DNA of 7,984 nt from Pseudomonadota bacterium. Its GTDB lineage: Bacteria; Pseudomonadota; Gammaproteobacteria; Burkholderiales; Gallionellaceae. This document shows positions 1 to 5,385 of the stretch, piece by piece. The stretch spans positions 1-7,984 of the forward strand of contig JAJZUH010000090.1 of NCBI GenBank assembly GCA_021847165.1. Direction: 5' to 3'. The first letter of the stretch is position 1. The number at the start of each line of letters is the position of its first letter. The notes under the pieces were generated by a model. It was not told the origin of the DNA, searched no databases, and saw nothing but the letters and a program-made list of their open reading frames with translations. A program made the translations under genes and the position numbers.

Positions 1-362
1 TGCTCGGCCATATCGCCCAATATTTCCATGGCTTGCCTACCGCTGCCCCGTCCTCCTGGTTCGAGAATCTGGCGCTGGAGAGCGGCCTGCTTGCCTCGCT
101 CGGCAAGTTCAATTTCCTGATGTCCGATGGGGAACACCTGATCGCCTACGGACATGACCGGCTGCATTATCTGGAATGCACAAGTCCAGACCAGCCCGAT
201 GGTACTCCCGTCAACAGGGTTTTGATTGCGACCGAACCGTTGGATGAGAATGATAAGTGGACTGCGTTCAAACCGGGCGAATTGCGTGTTTACCGCGCTG
301 GCAAGTTGATGGGGCAAGTCATGACTCAGCTGATACTTCATTCCGGTTCGGCACCTCACTGA
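1..362 (+). CDS. Class II glutamine amidotransferase (YafJ/EgtC-like), 3' part
   Basis: This is the C-terminal part of a gene that begins left of the window; the open frame runs in from base 3 and gives 119 residues to the TGA. The segments FNFLMSDGEHLIAY, VLIATEPLDENDKW and FKPGELRVYRAGKL match the C-terminal half of YafJ/EgtC-type Ntn-hydrolase glutamine amidotransferases. In these, the SDG..L.A strand and the ATEPL...W..(L/F)..GEL strand belong to the conserved sandwich fold. The catalytic N-terminal cysteine lies outside the window and cannot be checked. Enzymes of this group hydrolyse gamma-glutamyl amide bonds; some act in ergothioneine synthesis, but the substrate here cannot be told. 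A TTG at 33 is only an internal codon, because the family match continues upstream of it. The methyltransferase begins 10 nt after the stop, so the two are probably co-transcribed. Confidence 0.8.
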   Translation, partial: LGHIAQYFHGLPTAAPSSWFENLALESGLLASLGKFNFLMSDGEHLIAYGHDRLHYLECTSPDQPDGTPVNRVLIATEPLDENDKWTAFKPGELRVYRAGKLMGQVMTQLILHSGSAPH

Positions 363-372
363 AACGAACAGT

Positions 373-1038
373 ATGAAGCCGGAACAGTACGATGCCTGGT
401 ATGCAACACAGAGGGGCGCTTGGATCGGGGGAGAAGAGTATCGCCTGCTCGATTCGCTGCTTGCACCAACCCCGGGTGAAACGCTGCTCGACGTCGGGTG
501 CGGAACTGGCTATTTCACGCGCCGCTTCGCGGCCAATCTTGCAAACGGAAATGTGGTCGGCGCCGACATCGATCCTGACATGCTCCGCTTTGCCGACGGA
601 CATTCTGATCGTAGCATCGGCTTCGTGGCTGCGGATGCGCGCCAATTGCCTTTCCGCGACAAGAGTTTCGATCTGGTCGTCAGCGTTACCGCTTTATGCT
701 TCATCCAGAATGAGAAGCAGGCGCTCAGCGAGATGTTGCGCGTGGCCCGGCGCCGGGTGGTGCTGGGGCTGCTCAACCGGCACAGCCTGCTCCATTTTTC
801 CAAAGGCAGGAACGGCGGTCTAGGTGCCTACCGAGGCGCGCGCTGGCATACGCACGCTGAGGCATTGCGCCTGTTCAACGGTTTGCCAATGTGTCATGCC
901 GGTCTCGGTACCGTTATCGTAATGCCCGGTGGCAAACGCTGGAGTCGTCGCCTCGAACCGACGCTGCGGCGCTGGTTGCCGGGATGTGGCGCCTTCATTG
1001 CCGTTGCAGCAGATGTGCTGCAGGATCAACGCCCATAA
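373..1038 (+). CDS. Class I SAM-dependent methyltransferase (Methyltransf_11-like)
   Basis: The 221-residue protein has a standard Rossmann-fold methyltransferase core. Motif I is LLDVGCGTGYF (residues 38-48), the SAM-ribose acidic strand is VVGADIDPDML (61-71), the adenine-binding part is VAADARQLPF (85-94), and motif IV is FDLVVSVTALCFI (99-111), followed by ALSEMLRVARR (117-127). The last ~90 residues, rich in Arg, His and Gly, probably form the substrate cap and match nothing I recognise, so the methyl acceptor is unknown; a small molecule is most likely. No transmembrane segment is visible. ATG at 373 follows a weak ribosome site (GAAACGAAC), consistent with reinitiation after the amidotransferase stop 10 nt upstream. 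The length is normal for this broad family. Confidence 0.85.
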   Translation: MKPEQYDAWYATQRGAWIGGEEYRLLDSLLAPTPGETLLDVGCGTGYFTRRFAANLANGNVVGADIDPDMLRFADGHSDRSIGFVAADARQLPFRDKSFDLVVSVTALCFIQNEKQALSEMLRVARRRVVLGLLNRHSLLHFSKGRNGGLGAYRGARWHTHAEALRLFNGLPMCHAGLGTVIVMPGGKRWSRRLEPTLRRWLPGCGAFIAVAADVLQDQRP

Positions 1039-1126
1039 TCTAGAGGGATGCCATGTTCGATCTTTTGAGCAACGACAATAGCCATCTCGAATTTCGTCAA
1101 GAATCCTGACTTCAACCATGTAACAC

Positions 1127-1134
1127 AGAGGAGG
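1127..1134 (+). promoter_or_regulatory. Strong ribosome binding site of SHOCT copy A
   Basis: AGAGGAGG ends 6 nt before the ATG at 1141, close to the optimal Shine-Dalgarno complement. It fixes the start within the ATGATG doublet. The matching copy B site is the AAAGGAGG-type sequence at 3462-3470 on the other strand. Confidence 0.7.
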
Positions 1135-1140
1135 CATGAC

Positions 1141-1383
1141 ATGATGAATAATTGGAACGGTTTCTGGGGGTGGGGAATGGGCTTGGGCTTTTTATTTATG
1201 TTGTTGTTCTGGGGATTTATCATTCTCGGAATCACGGCACTGATCCGATGGCTGATGACGCAGTCGTCTCCAATTCGCGGTTCGCATGACAAATCGCCTT
1301 TGGAGATACTGCAGGAACGCTATGCGCGTGGTGAAATAGACCGGGAAGAATACGAACAGAAAAAGCGCGACCTGGAGCAGTAA
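1141..1383 (+). CDS. SHOCT domain membrane protein, copy A
   Basis: This 80-residue protein has an aromatic and Gly-rich N-terminus (WNGFWGWGMGLG, residues 5-16), one strong transmembrane helix (about 17-39) and a short basic linker. It ends in a SHOCT module (52-79) with the typical PLEIL.ERYARGEID.EEYE..K motif. SHOCT is a short C-terminal helix pair thought to mediate oligomerisation, so a membrane-anchored scaffold or stress-related peptide is plausible; no activity is known. Copy B on the opposite strand (3455-3207) is identical at 70 of 80 residues. By my count the DNA differs at 38 of 240 coding positions, many of them silent third bases, which suggests both copies were under protein-level selection. 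A truncated cysteine desulfurase starts 2 nt after the stop. Confidence 0.85.
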   Translation: MMNNWNGFWGWGMGLGFLFMLLFWGFIILGITALIRWLMTQSSPIRGSHDKSPLEILQERYARGEIDREEYEQKKRDLEQ

Positions 1384-1487
1384 GCATGCAAAGGCCGATT
1401 TATCTCGACTACAACGCGACCACACCCGTGGCGCAGGAGGTAGCCGATGCGATCCAACCGTTTTTGGACGAGCACTTCGGTAATCCG
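1141..1487 (+). repeat. Inverted repeat arm A: SHOCT gene plus desulfurase 5' end
   Basis: This arm pairs with 3103-3455 on the opposite strand. The SHOCT part is about 84% identical by hand alignment. Similarity continues across the stop codon (AAGCATG then AAAGGCCGAT in both) through the first 34 desulfurase codons and ends at AATCC in both arms. Arms of this length could support inversion of the ~1.6 kb between them, though the divergence makes this inefficient. No transposase or terminal repeats are visible around either arm. Confidence 0.75.
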
Positions 1488-1529
1488 GATATCCGGGTTT
1501 TCCGGTGGGTGGCATCTGCCGAAGATTGA
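1386..1529 (+). pseudogene. Cysteine desulfurase, N-terminal remnant (copy A)
   Basis: An ATG 2 nt after the SHOCT A stop opens a 47-codon frame. The first 34 residues begin MQRPIYLDYNATTPV, continue through AIQPFLDEHFGNP, and match the N-terminus of class V aminotransferase-fold cysteine desulfurases (NifS/IscS). In these, the Y.D.NATTP motif and the FGNP(S/A)S turn line the PLP and dimer site. Homology ends at base ~1487; 13 unrelated codons follow before TGA. The PLP lysine, the catalytic cysteine loop and more than 300 residues are absent, so the product cannot be a desulfurase. The frame up to the break is undamaged, so the truncation may be recent or the short peptide tolerated. Copy B at 3210-3103 is cut at the same place. 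I am confident of the homology; whether the short frame is translated is unknown. Confidence 0.8.
1485..1496. repeat. Perfect 12-bp palindrome at the desulfurase breakpoint
   Basis: CCGGATATCCGG reads identically on both strands. It begins inside the last conserved codons (Asn-Pro) of desulfurase remnant A, exactly where homology to the family and to copy B stops. Another CCGG follows within 15 nt. It may be a chance feature, a recombination scar or a protein site. Confidence 0.6.
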
Positions 1530-1931
1530 TTCAATTCAATCAACGCTCTCCGGTAGTATTCGACTGCCTGCCGCCTCGGGTATTAAAGACTCGGGGCATT
1601 CAAACCAGCCTTCTGGCATCCGTAGTACCTAAATCAACCATTCCATCCAGAGAAAACGTTCCCGCTTGCACTTTTCGAGCGTAATCGCGACCGTTTTTTA
1701 TCGCCCCGGATTTTTCCTCCTCGTGAGGAAGATCGCCGCCAGGCGCAACTGGCATTCAAAACTAACCTGTAATCCCATATACAGTAAACCGGGGAAATTA
1801 GGTTTCGTTGGCGCAAAACATCGTGCCATTAACCCGTGCGGGTACGTTGCTAAGAGCGCAGCCGCTAGTAATTTCACGACTCTGTCTGCACTGTGGTTGC
1901 TCCAACGATACGATCAAGCATGCGCAAAAGA

Positions 1932-1946
1932 CCCTGTTCAACAGGG
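1932..1946. repeat. Perfect 7-bp inverted repeat, 1-nt centre
   Basis: CCCTGTT and AACAGGG flank a single C. The one-base spacer makes an RNA hairpin unlikely, so if functional it would more likely be a dimeric protein site. It lies in the gene-poor stretch with no start codon nearby that I trust. Confidence 0.35.
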
Positions 1947-2010
1947 ATATGCCATCCGACGGAAAAATAGTCGCCATCCACCTGGATGTGCCACGACTGC
2001 AATGTAAGCC

Positions 2011-2088
2011 ATCCTTGGCCTGGTACTGCGCAGTATCGGCCTGCTTGATCAGAGTATCGAACTCCCGGCTGTCGCCGGGGACCAGTGA
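2011..2088 (-). pseudogene. GGDEF (diguanylate cyclase) domain C-terminal scrap
   Basis: Read on the minus strand, 26 codons give SLVPGDSREFDTLIKQAD followed by TAQYQAKD. This matches the end of GGDEF domains, where the usual pattern is (S.G.ALYP.D)...FDTLL..ADTAMYQAKD..GRN. The initiating segment, the GGDEF signature and everything upstream are missing: an in-frame TGA lies two codons upstream (about 2092-2094), and similarity is lost after the Ala-Lys-Asp. It is therefore a fragment without function. The assignment rests on a short but characteristic helix; chance similarity is possible but unlikely. Confidence 0.55.
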
Positions 2089-2209
2089 ATTTGATCATTC
2101 AGTCCAATATCATGCGCATCCAGACCGGAATTGCTGCGCAGCATTAGATATTCAGCTTGCAATATACCAATCGGGAAATTTAGGCGCCTGGCCGTTAGTC
2201 TCGAAAAAA

Positions 2210-3085
2210 TCATGGCTCAGGCTTTCTGTGCTCAAAGGTGTCTGACAGATCGGACGCAATTTTCCTGACGGCTTCGTCAGTCGCCTGGTTCAATTGTCTG
2301 TTGCGTTCATCCGCTCCGACCTTCCTGACGAGCCGGGATAAGCTTGTGTCGGAGAACCCCGTGTCGCTGGTTTTCCATAGTGTGGTGACCGGACTCAAGC
2401 CGATCAGCTCTGCTTCGATTCTGACGGGACGATATACTTCGTCCACTGCCCAGAAACCGGCATACGCCTCTACTGTTTCTTCAACCGTCTCCTGCGCCAG
2501 ATAAATTCCCGCTGCGGCTTTCGCAGCAGTGGACCCGGAATAGGCAACGACCGCAGCAAGTGCCAGCGTCGACGTGACCTCGAATGCGATGTAGCCATTC
2601 CGCCAGGATCGCGGCGTCAGACCGTAATCCGTAATGCCGAATCGCAGCAGTAAGTCCGCCCCCGTGACCCCTTGGAGACGATCCGCCTCCTCCTGTGTCA
2701 TGGCGCTTCCCAAGCCTTGGCCCTGGATATGATCGATAAGCTGCTTTTCTTCCGTCGGCGGTACCATGATGAGGAGCCTCGGCTCCCCGGCCAGGGCCGA
2801 TTCCATTGCGGCCGAAGCATGCTCTTGCGCATGTTTCATGCCCTGCTGAAGGCGCTCGTCTGAAATGGGCAATGTCGGCTTGATATCCGGGGCCAATACA
2901 GCTTGAAGCCGGGCCGCATCCATCGCCATCGGCACCCGTACCACCAATACTCTGATGGGGGTCTTCATCTGTGCCTGGGCAAGCGGCGTATTGGTCGTAG
3001 TGGCGCATCCGCTCAACCCCAGTGCCATCAGGGCAAGGAATGCGATCGCCCAGCGTCCGCGGAAATTCAACATACTGGAGTTCAC
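2210..3085 (-). CDS. Putative outer-membrane or periplasmic lipoprotein, unknown family
   Basis: The 291-residue frame has a clear lipoprotein signal: basic N-region with RGR (10-12), hydrophobic core (13-23) and lipobox LSGC with the lipidated Cys at 27. It is followed by a Thr/Asn/Pro linker. Asp is absent at +2 (CATTTN), which favours outer-membrane sorting in Gram-negatives. The mature part has a predicted beta strand (IRVLVVRVP, 44-52), a helical stretch (75-100), a second strand (RLLIMVPP, 103-110) and a Gly/Ala-rich hydrophobic segment (about 168-197). It ends in a charged helical C-terminus (250-285). I do not recognise the family. The frame as given starts at GTG 3085; ATG at 3073 (MLNFRGRWAIAFL) gives a more typical signal peptide, and neither has a clear ribosome site. 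The gene begins about 20 nt after the end of desulfurase remnant B, so its promoter may lie inside that remnant or be borrowed from SHOCT B. Confidence 0.75.
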   Translation of the reverse strand: MNSSMLNFRGRWAIAFLALMALGLSGCATTTNTPLAQAQMKTPIRVLVVRVPMAMDAARLQAVLAPDIKPTLPISDERLQQGMKHAQEHASAAMESALAGEPRLLIMVPPTEEKQLIDHIQGQGLGSAMTQEEADRLQGVTGADLLLRFGITDYGLTPRSWRNGYIAFEVTSTLALAAVVAYSGSTAAKAAAGIYLAQETVEETVEAYAGFWAVDEVYRPVRIEAELIGLSPVTTLWKTSDTGFSDTSLSRLVRKVGADERNRQLNQATDEAVRKIASDLSDTFEHRKPEP

Positions 3086-3102
3086 TCATAAAGAATTTGG
3101 AG

Positions 3103-3210
3103 GGATGAAGGATTGCCGAAATGCTTATCGGAAACGGCAGGATCGCATTAACCGCTTCCAGCGCCACCGGGGTGGCTGCATTGTAATAAAAATAAGATCG
3201 GCCTTTTCAT
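3103..3210 (-). pseudogene. Cysteine desulfurase, frameshifted N-terminal remnant (copy B)
   Basis: On the minus strand an ATG at 3210 overlaps the SHOCT B stop (ATGA). The sequence reads MKRPI and then needs removal of one T near 3195 to continue as YFYYNAATPVALEAVNAILPF. After one missing base near 3130 it continues DKHFGNPSS. With these two corrections it aligns along its length with remnant A and with the N-terminus of NifS/IscS-type cysteine desulfurases. It ends at the same motif as remnant A, one or two residues later. The frameshifts and the loss of the PLP lysine and catalytic cysteine make it non-functional. It is more decayed than copy A. Confidence 0.75.
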
Positions 3211-3455
3211 GCTTGCTGTTCCAGGTCACGCCTTTTCTGTTCGTATTCTTCCCGGCCTATCTCGCCGCGCGCATAGCGTTCCTGCACGATCTCCATTGGC
3301 GATTTATCGCGCGAGCTGCGACTTGGCGACGATTGCGTCATCAGCCAACGAATCAGCGCCGCGATTCCAAGAATGATGAATCCCCAGAACAGCAGCATGA
3401 ATACGAAACCTAAACCCATTCCCCAACCCCAGAAGCCGTTCCACTGGTTCATCAT
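3207..3455 (-). CDS. SHOCT domain membrane protein, copy B
   Basis: This 82-residue paralogue of copy A has the same plan: WNGFWGWGMGLG start, one transmembrane helix (about 17-39), polar linker (41-51) and C-terminal SHOCT motif (52-79) with PMEIVQERYARGEIGREEYE. It ends two residues later (Gln-Ala) because the TAA of copy A is CAA here. The start is set by AAAGGAGG-type sequence at 3462-3470, about 6 nt upstream of the ATG. It lies 56 nt after the YHS gene in the same direction, so it is probably the distal member of the metal cluster. Its stop overlaps the ATG of desulfurase remnant B. Its role is unknown; the context suggests envelope stress or metal handling. Confidence 0.85.
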   Translation of the reverse strand: MMNQWNGFWGWGMGLGFVFMLLFWGFIILGIAALIRWLMTQSSPSRSSRDKSPMEIVQERYARGEIGREEYEQKRRDLEQQA

Positions 3456-3511
3456 ATCGCCCCTCCTTTGCGTTGTTTGGTTAAGTTGTGAATATTTGCG
3501 GCGACAATTCC

Positions 3512-3985
3512 TTATTTCTTATTTGCAACTTCGAGATTGCCGATCTCGCATTCTTCCTGATAATTGATAAAAGCCAGTTTGAGCTGTTCCATCCAGCCGT
3601 CACCTAGCTCAGTCCCAATTAGCGCCAATTTCTCCGCAATTTGATCAGCGGTCACTTGCATCAAGTCGTACTGGAGTTTTATTGCTGTGCCTTCAATGCA
3701 AACATCCTTAACTCCCATCATCGCACGCAATGCGTGTTTTACGAGTTCGGACTGCTCGGAATCCGGTGGTGCAGACAAGATCATGCAGCGTTGTTTGATG
3801 ATCACCTTTCCCTGCTGCGCGACGGCTTTTTTCCCGGGCAAACCAATATACAAATGCGGATTCGCCAGGAATCGATCCTTGCATTGCGGCGAACAGAATG
3901 CATAAGCTATCCCTTCATATTGGGTGGCAAACGATGCCTCAGAAACCACCATGTGACAAACGGGATCTTTGACCAATTTATACAT
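3512..3985 (-). CDS. YHS domain protein with C-terminal HMA-like fold lacking CxxC
   Basis: The protein has 157 residues from ATG 3985. An in-frame upstream extension to 4039 exists but lacks a ribosome site, while AGGAGA (3997-3992) sits 6 nt before this ATG and the YHS motif begins just after it. The YHS domain (about 5-48) has DPVCHM (7-12), the YEGIAYAFCSPQC stretch with Cys31 and Cys35, and F..NPHLYIG. Such domains bind copper or other soft metals and often precede CopA ATPases. The rest (59-125) reads as beta-alpha-beta-beta-alpha: VIIKQRCMIL, SEQSELVKHALRAMMG, VKDVCIEGTAIKLQYD, TADQIAEKLALIG. This is the pattern of a heavy-metal-associated domain without the MxCxxC loop. No signal peptide or membrane segment is seen, so it is probably cytoplasmic, perhaps a metal shuttle or sensor for the ATPase. 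Confidence 0.85.
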   Translation of the reverse strand: MYKLVKDPVCHMVVSEASFATQYEGIAYAFCSPQCKDRFLANPHLYIGLPGKKAVAQQGKVIIKQRCMILSAPPDSEQSELVKHALRAMMGVKDVCIEGTAIKLQYDLMQVTADQIAEKLALIGTELGDGWMEQLKLAFINYQEECEIGNLEVANKK

Positions 3986-3991
3986 GCAGAC

Positions 3992-3997
3992 TCTCCT
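3992..3997 (-). promoter_or_regulatory. Ribosome binding site fixing the YHS gene start
   Basis: AGGAGA on the minus strand lies 6 nt before ATG 3985. It decides against the 18-codon longer frame starting at 4039. Confidence 0.6.
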
Positions 3998-4035
3998 ATA
4001 ACAATTGCCGTATTTAACCCTGCCCGACCAGTGAA

Positions 4036-4487
4036 TCAAGTGCTGCGGTGCCAGGAAAGATGCTCATACACCCCCGACCAATAAGCGCCTATGCCAAAGC
4101 CGAACAATAATTCTTCGATTGGAAAGGTGCCCAATGCTGCCCCGTGGAAACGGTGCCCTGGATTGCTGCGCTCATGATGACTTATCGGCGCCAGATGCTT
4201 GCTGGTTAATCCGTTGTACAGTACCGCCCCCCACGCCGCCGATGCCAAAACAGAATATCAGGCTTTCAATATCGAAACCGGTGCGCCGTGCCCAAATCGA
4301 ACACGCTGGGCGGATTCCAATACCGGGGCACGAAAATCGGTTCGGTTAAACCGAACAGCGATGTCAGCGAGCTGCTCAGCAGCATGATGCGCCGCTGCCC
4401 GGGGAAAGCGATGTACATCGCTCTCCAGGGAACCAGAAAAGCGAGAGCCCAAACCAGCCAGACATATTTGTCTCCGCCCAGAATCAT
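4036..4487 (-). pseudogene. Lycopene cyclase domain membrane protein, frameshifted
   Basis: The ATG at 4487 overlaps the stop of the preceding methyltransferase gene (ATGA). The frame is open for 65 codons, then needs removal of one G in GGG (4291-4293) and one G in a run of six (4227-4232) to give a continuous 149-residue protein ending at 4036. The corrected protein has hydrophobic helices at about 8-26, 34-53, 73-94 and 122-142. It has the two signatures of the lycopene cyclase domain: TEPIFVPRYWNPPS (48-61) before FDIESLIF, and FPIEELLFGFGIGAYW (121-136). Full members have about six or seven helices, whereas the stretch between SKHLAPISHHERSN and FPIEE looks short here, so an internal deletion is also likely. 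Both indels are in G runs, so sequencing error is possible. In this setting the protein is unlikely to make carotenoids; its real role is unknown. Confidence 0.75.
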
Positions 4488-5146
4488 TTCGAATGTCCGC
4501 TGGAGAAAACTGCCCGGAACCCCTGCGGAACGAACCTGGGGGTGCGGGCGGCATACTCGCGCCATTGATCGCCAAAGCGTGCCTCCGTATCCCGTTCTTC
4601 CGCATGCGCCAGGCGGACATAAATCAAGAGCAATACGGGAAACATGAGCAGTGTGATCAGCGTTACCCATTGCAGCAGGAAACCGAACATCACCAGCGCG
4701 AACGCCACGTATTGGGGATGACGAATACGTGCATAAGGACCGGCAGTAGCCAGCTCGTTTCGCTGTACTGCCCGGTAAAGCACGGGCCAGGAGGAAGCTA
4801 GCAACCAGAAGCCGCCGCCGATGAAGATCATGCTGAGTATATGAAATGGCCCGAAGTGAGGATTGGAGCGCCAGCCAAACATCATTTCAAGCAGATGCCC
4901 GGCATCGTGGGACCACCAGTTCACTCCCGGATAGTGGCTCTGCAGCCAACCGGACAGCAGATAAATCGTCAGCGGGAAACCGTACATTTCGGTGAACAGC
5001 GCCACGATGAAAGCCGAGTAAAGACCAAGTGTGCGCCAGTCACGTTGCGATTGCGGCTTGAAGAAGCTGAAAGCGAAAAAGATAAAGAATGCTGAGTTGA
5101 TGATGACCAGCGACCACAGGCCATATGCGTTCTGTGCGGAGTTCAT
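4484..5146 (-). CDS. Isoprenylcysteine carboxyl methyltransferase (ICMT)-family membrane protein
   Basis: This is a 220-residue membrane protein with hydrophobic helices at about 8-28, 41-66, 101-119 and 147-180. The C-terminal catalytic region is typical of the ICMT/PEMT superfamily: GPYARIRHPQY (136-146), then a helix hairpin, then EERDTEARFGDQWREYAAR (183-201) and TPRFVP (202-207). In this superfamily the RHP-Y and E-R...Y motifs bind SAM and shape the active site. Bacterial members seldom act on prenylated proteins and their acceptors are mostly unknown. The ATG (5146) overlaps the DUF2933 stop and the TGA overlaps the next ATG, so it is translationally coupled on both sides. A role in modifying a metal-related lipid or small molecule is inference from context only. 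Confidence 0.85.
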   Translation of the reverse strand: MNSAQNAYGLWSLVIINSAFFIFFAFSFFKPQSQRDWRTLGLYSAFIVALFTEMYGFPLTIYLLSGWLQSHYPGVNWWSHDAGHLLEMMFGWRSNPHFGPFHILSMIFIGGGFWLLASSWPVLYRAVQRNELATAGPYARIRHPQYVAFALVMFGFLLQWVTLITLLMFPVLLLIYVRLAHAEERDTEARFGDQWREYAARTPRFVPQGFRAVFSSGHSK

Positions 5147-5385
5147 TTTTTGTTCCTTTCGCTATTCTCGTTGGGACTGCCGTGTGCGCCCCCATGTCCA
5201 TGGTGCATAAACACATGCATCAACGGACAGGCTAACAGCAACAGGAACGGCAACGCGCCAAGCAGGTGGGCACGGTGTTCGGTGAACAAGTAGAAAGCAG
5301 CAATCGCCAGGAAGGCAATGAAAACCCAGTTGTATCCGCGTGGGGCGGGTTGCGAGCCGTGCCCGGTATGTTCGTCATGTTCCAT
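5143..5385 (-). CDS. DUF2933 His-rich small membrane protein
   Basis: The protein has 80 residues from ATG 5385. The frame could start 6 codons earlier (5403), but AAGGAGA (5397-5391) ideally serves 5385. It has a His-rich N-terminus (MEHDEHTGHG), two hydrophobic helices (about 18-34 and 41-57), and the hallmark ACPLMHVFMHHGHGGAHG (52-69), with Cys53, two Met and five His. Such His/Met/Cys clusters fit copper or other soft-metal binding at the membrane face; this is inference, as the DUF has no assigned function. The start lies 11 bases inside the 3' end of the CDF gene, and the stop overlaps the ICMT-like ATG. Confidence 0.85.
   Translation of the reverse strand: MEHDEHTGHGSQPAPRGYNWVFIAFLAIAAFYLFTEHRAHLLGALPFLLLLACPLMHVFMHHGHGGAHGSPNENSERNKK

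Larger units (their letters stand above)
1530..2209. other. Gene-poor decayed stretch
   Basis: No frame on either strand over these 680 bases shows a recognisable family apart from the GGDEF scrap at 2011-2088. Open frames of 60-145 codons exist on both strands, but they have odd composition, overlap one another and lack ribosome sites. One minus-strand frame (1877-1698, GTG start) begins with a signal-peptide-like run (KLLAAALLAT) but has nothing recognisable after it. Small symmetric elements are present: an imperfect AT-rich palindrome at 1526-1543, TTCCTC/GAGGAA with a 5-nt loop at 1714-1730, and CCCTGTT-C-AACAGGG at 1932-1946. None has the T-run of an intrinsic terminator. The stretch is best read as degraded intergenic DNA between two rearrangement points. 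Confidence 0.55.
3103..3455 (-). repeat. Inverted repeat arm B: SHOCT gene plus desulfurase 5' end
   Basis: This is the partner of 1141-1487, in opposite orientation. The similarity includes the SHOCT gene, the junction with the following ATG and the desulfurase start. Upstream, the ~40 bases before the ribosome sites of the two arms show only a weak, gapped resemblance that I do not count as part of the repeat. Confidence 0.75.

Noticed and set aside
1053..1109. An 18-residue frame with a nearby GAGGG, upstream of SHOCT A
   Set aside because: Its end (SHLEFRQES) vaguely resembles the end of the YHS protein (IGNLEVANKK) upstream of SHOCT B, which could mean a longer shared repeat. The match is too short and gapped to trust.
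1714..1730. TTCCTC/GAGGAA hairpin as a terminator
   Set aside because: The stem is only 6 bp and no T run follows in either direction.
1874..2098. A 74-codon minus-strand frame across the GGDEF scrap
   Set aside because: It is in a different frame from the GGDEF match, starts right after an in-frame stop, has no ribosome site and resembles nothing known.
1808..2245. A 145-codon + strand frame in the gene-poor stretch
   Set aside because: No start signal or domain, it runs into the antisense of the lipoprotein, and its composition is unlike the neighbouring genes.
2481..3167. A 228-codon minus-strand frame overlapping the lipoprotein
   Set aside because: Its first dozen residues are the shifted desulfurase remnant B; the rest is the lipoprotein read out of frame, with no family signal.
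3986..4039. N-terminal extension of the YHS protein
   Set aside because: The added 18 residues have no family match and no ribosome site, whereas ATG 3985 has both.
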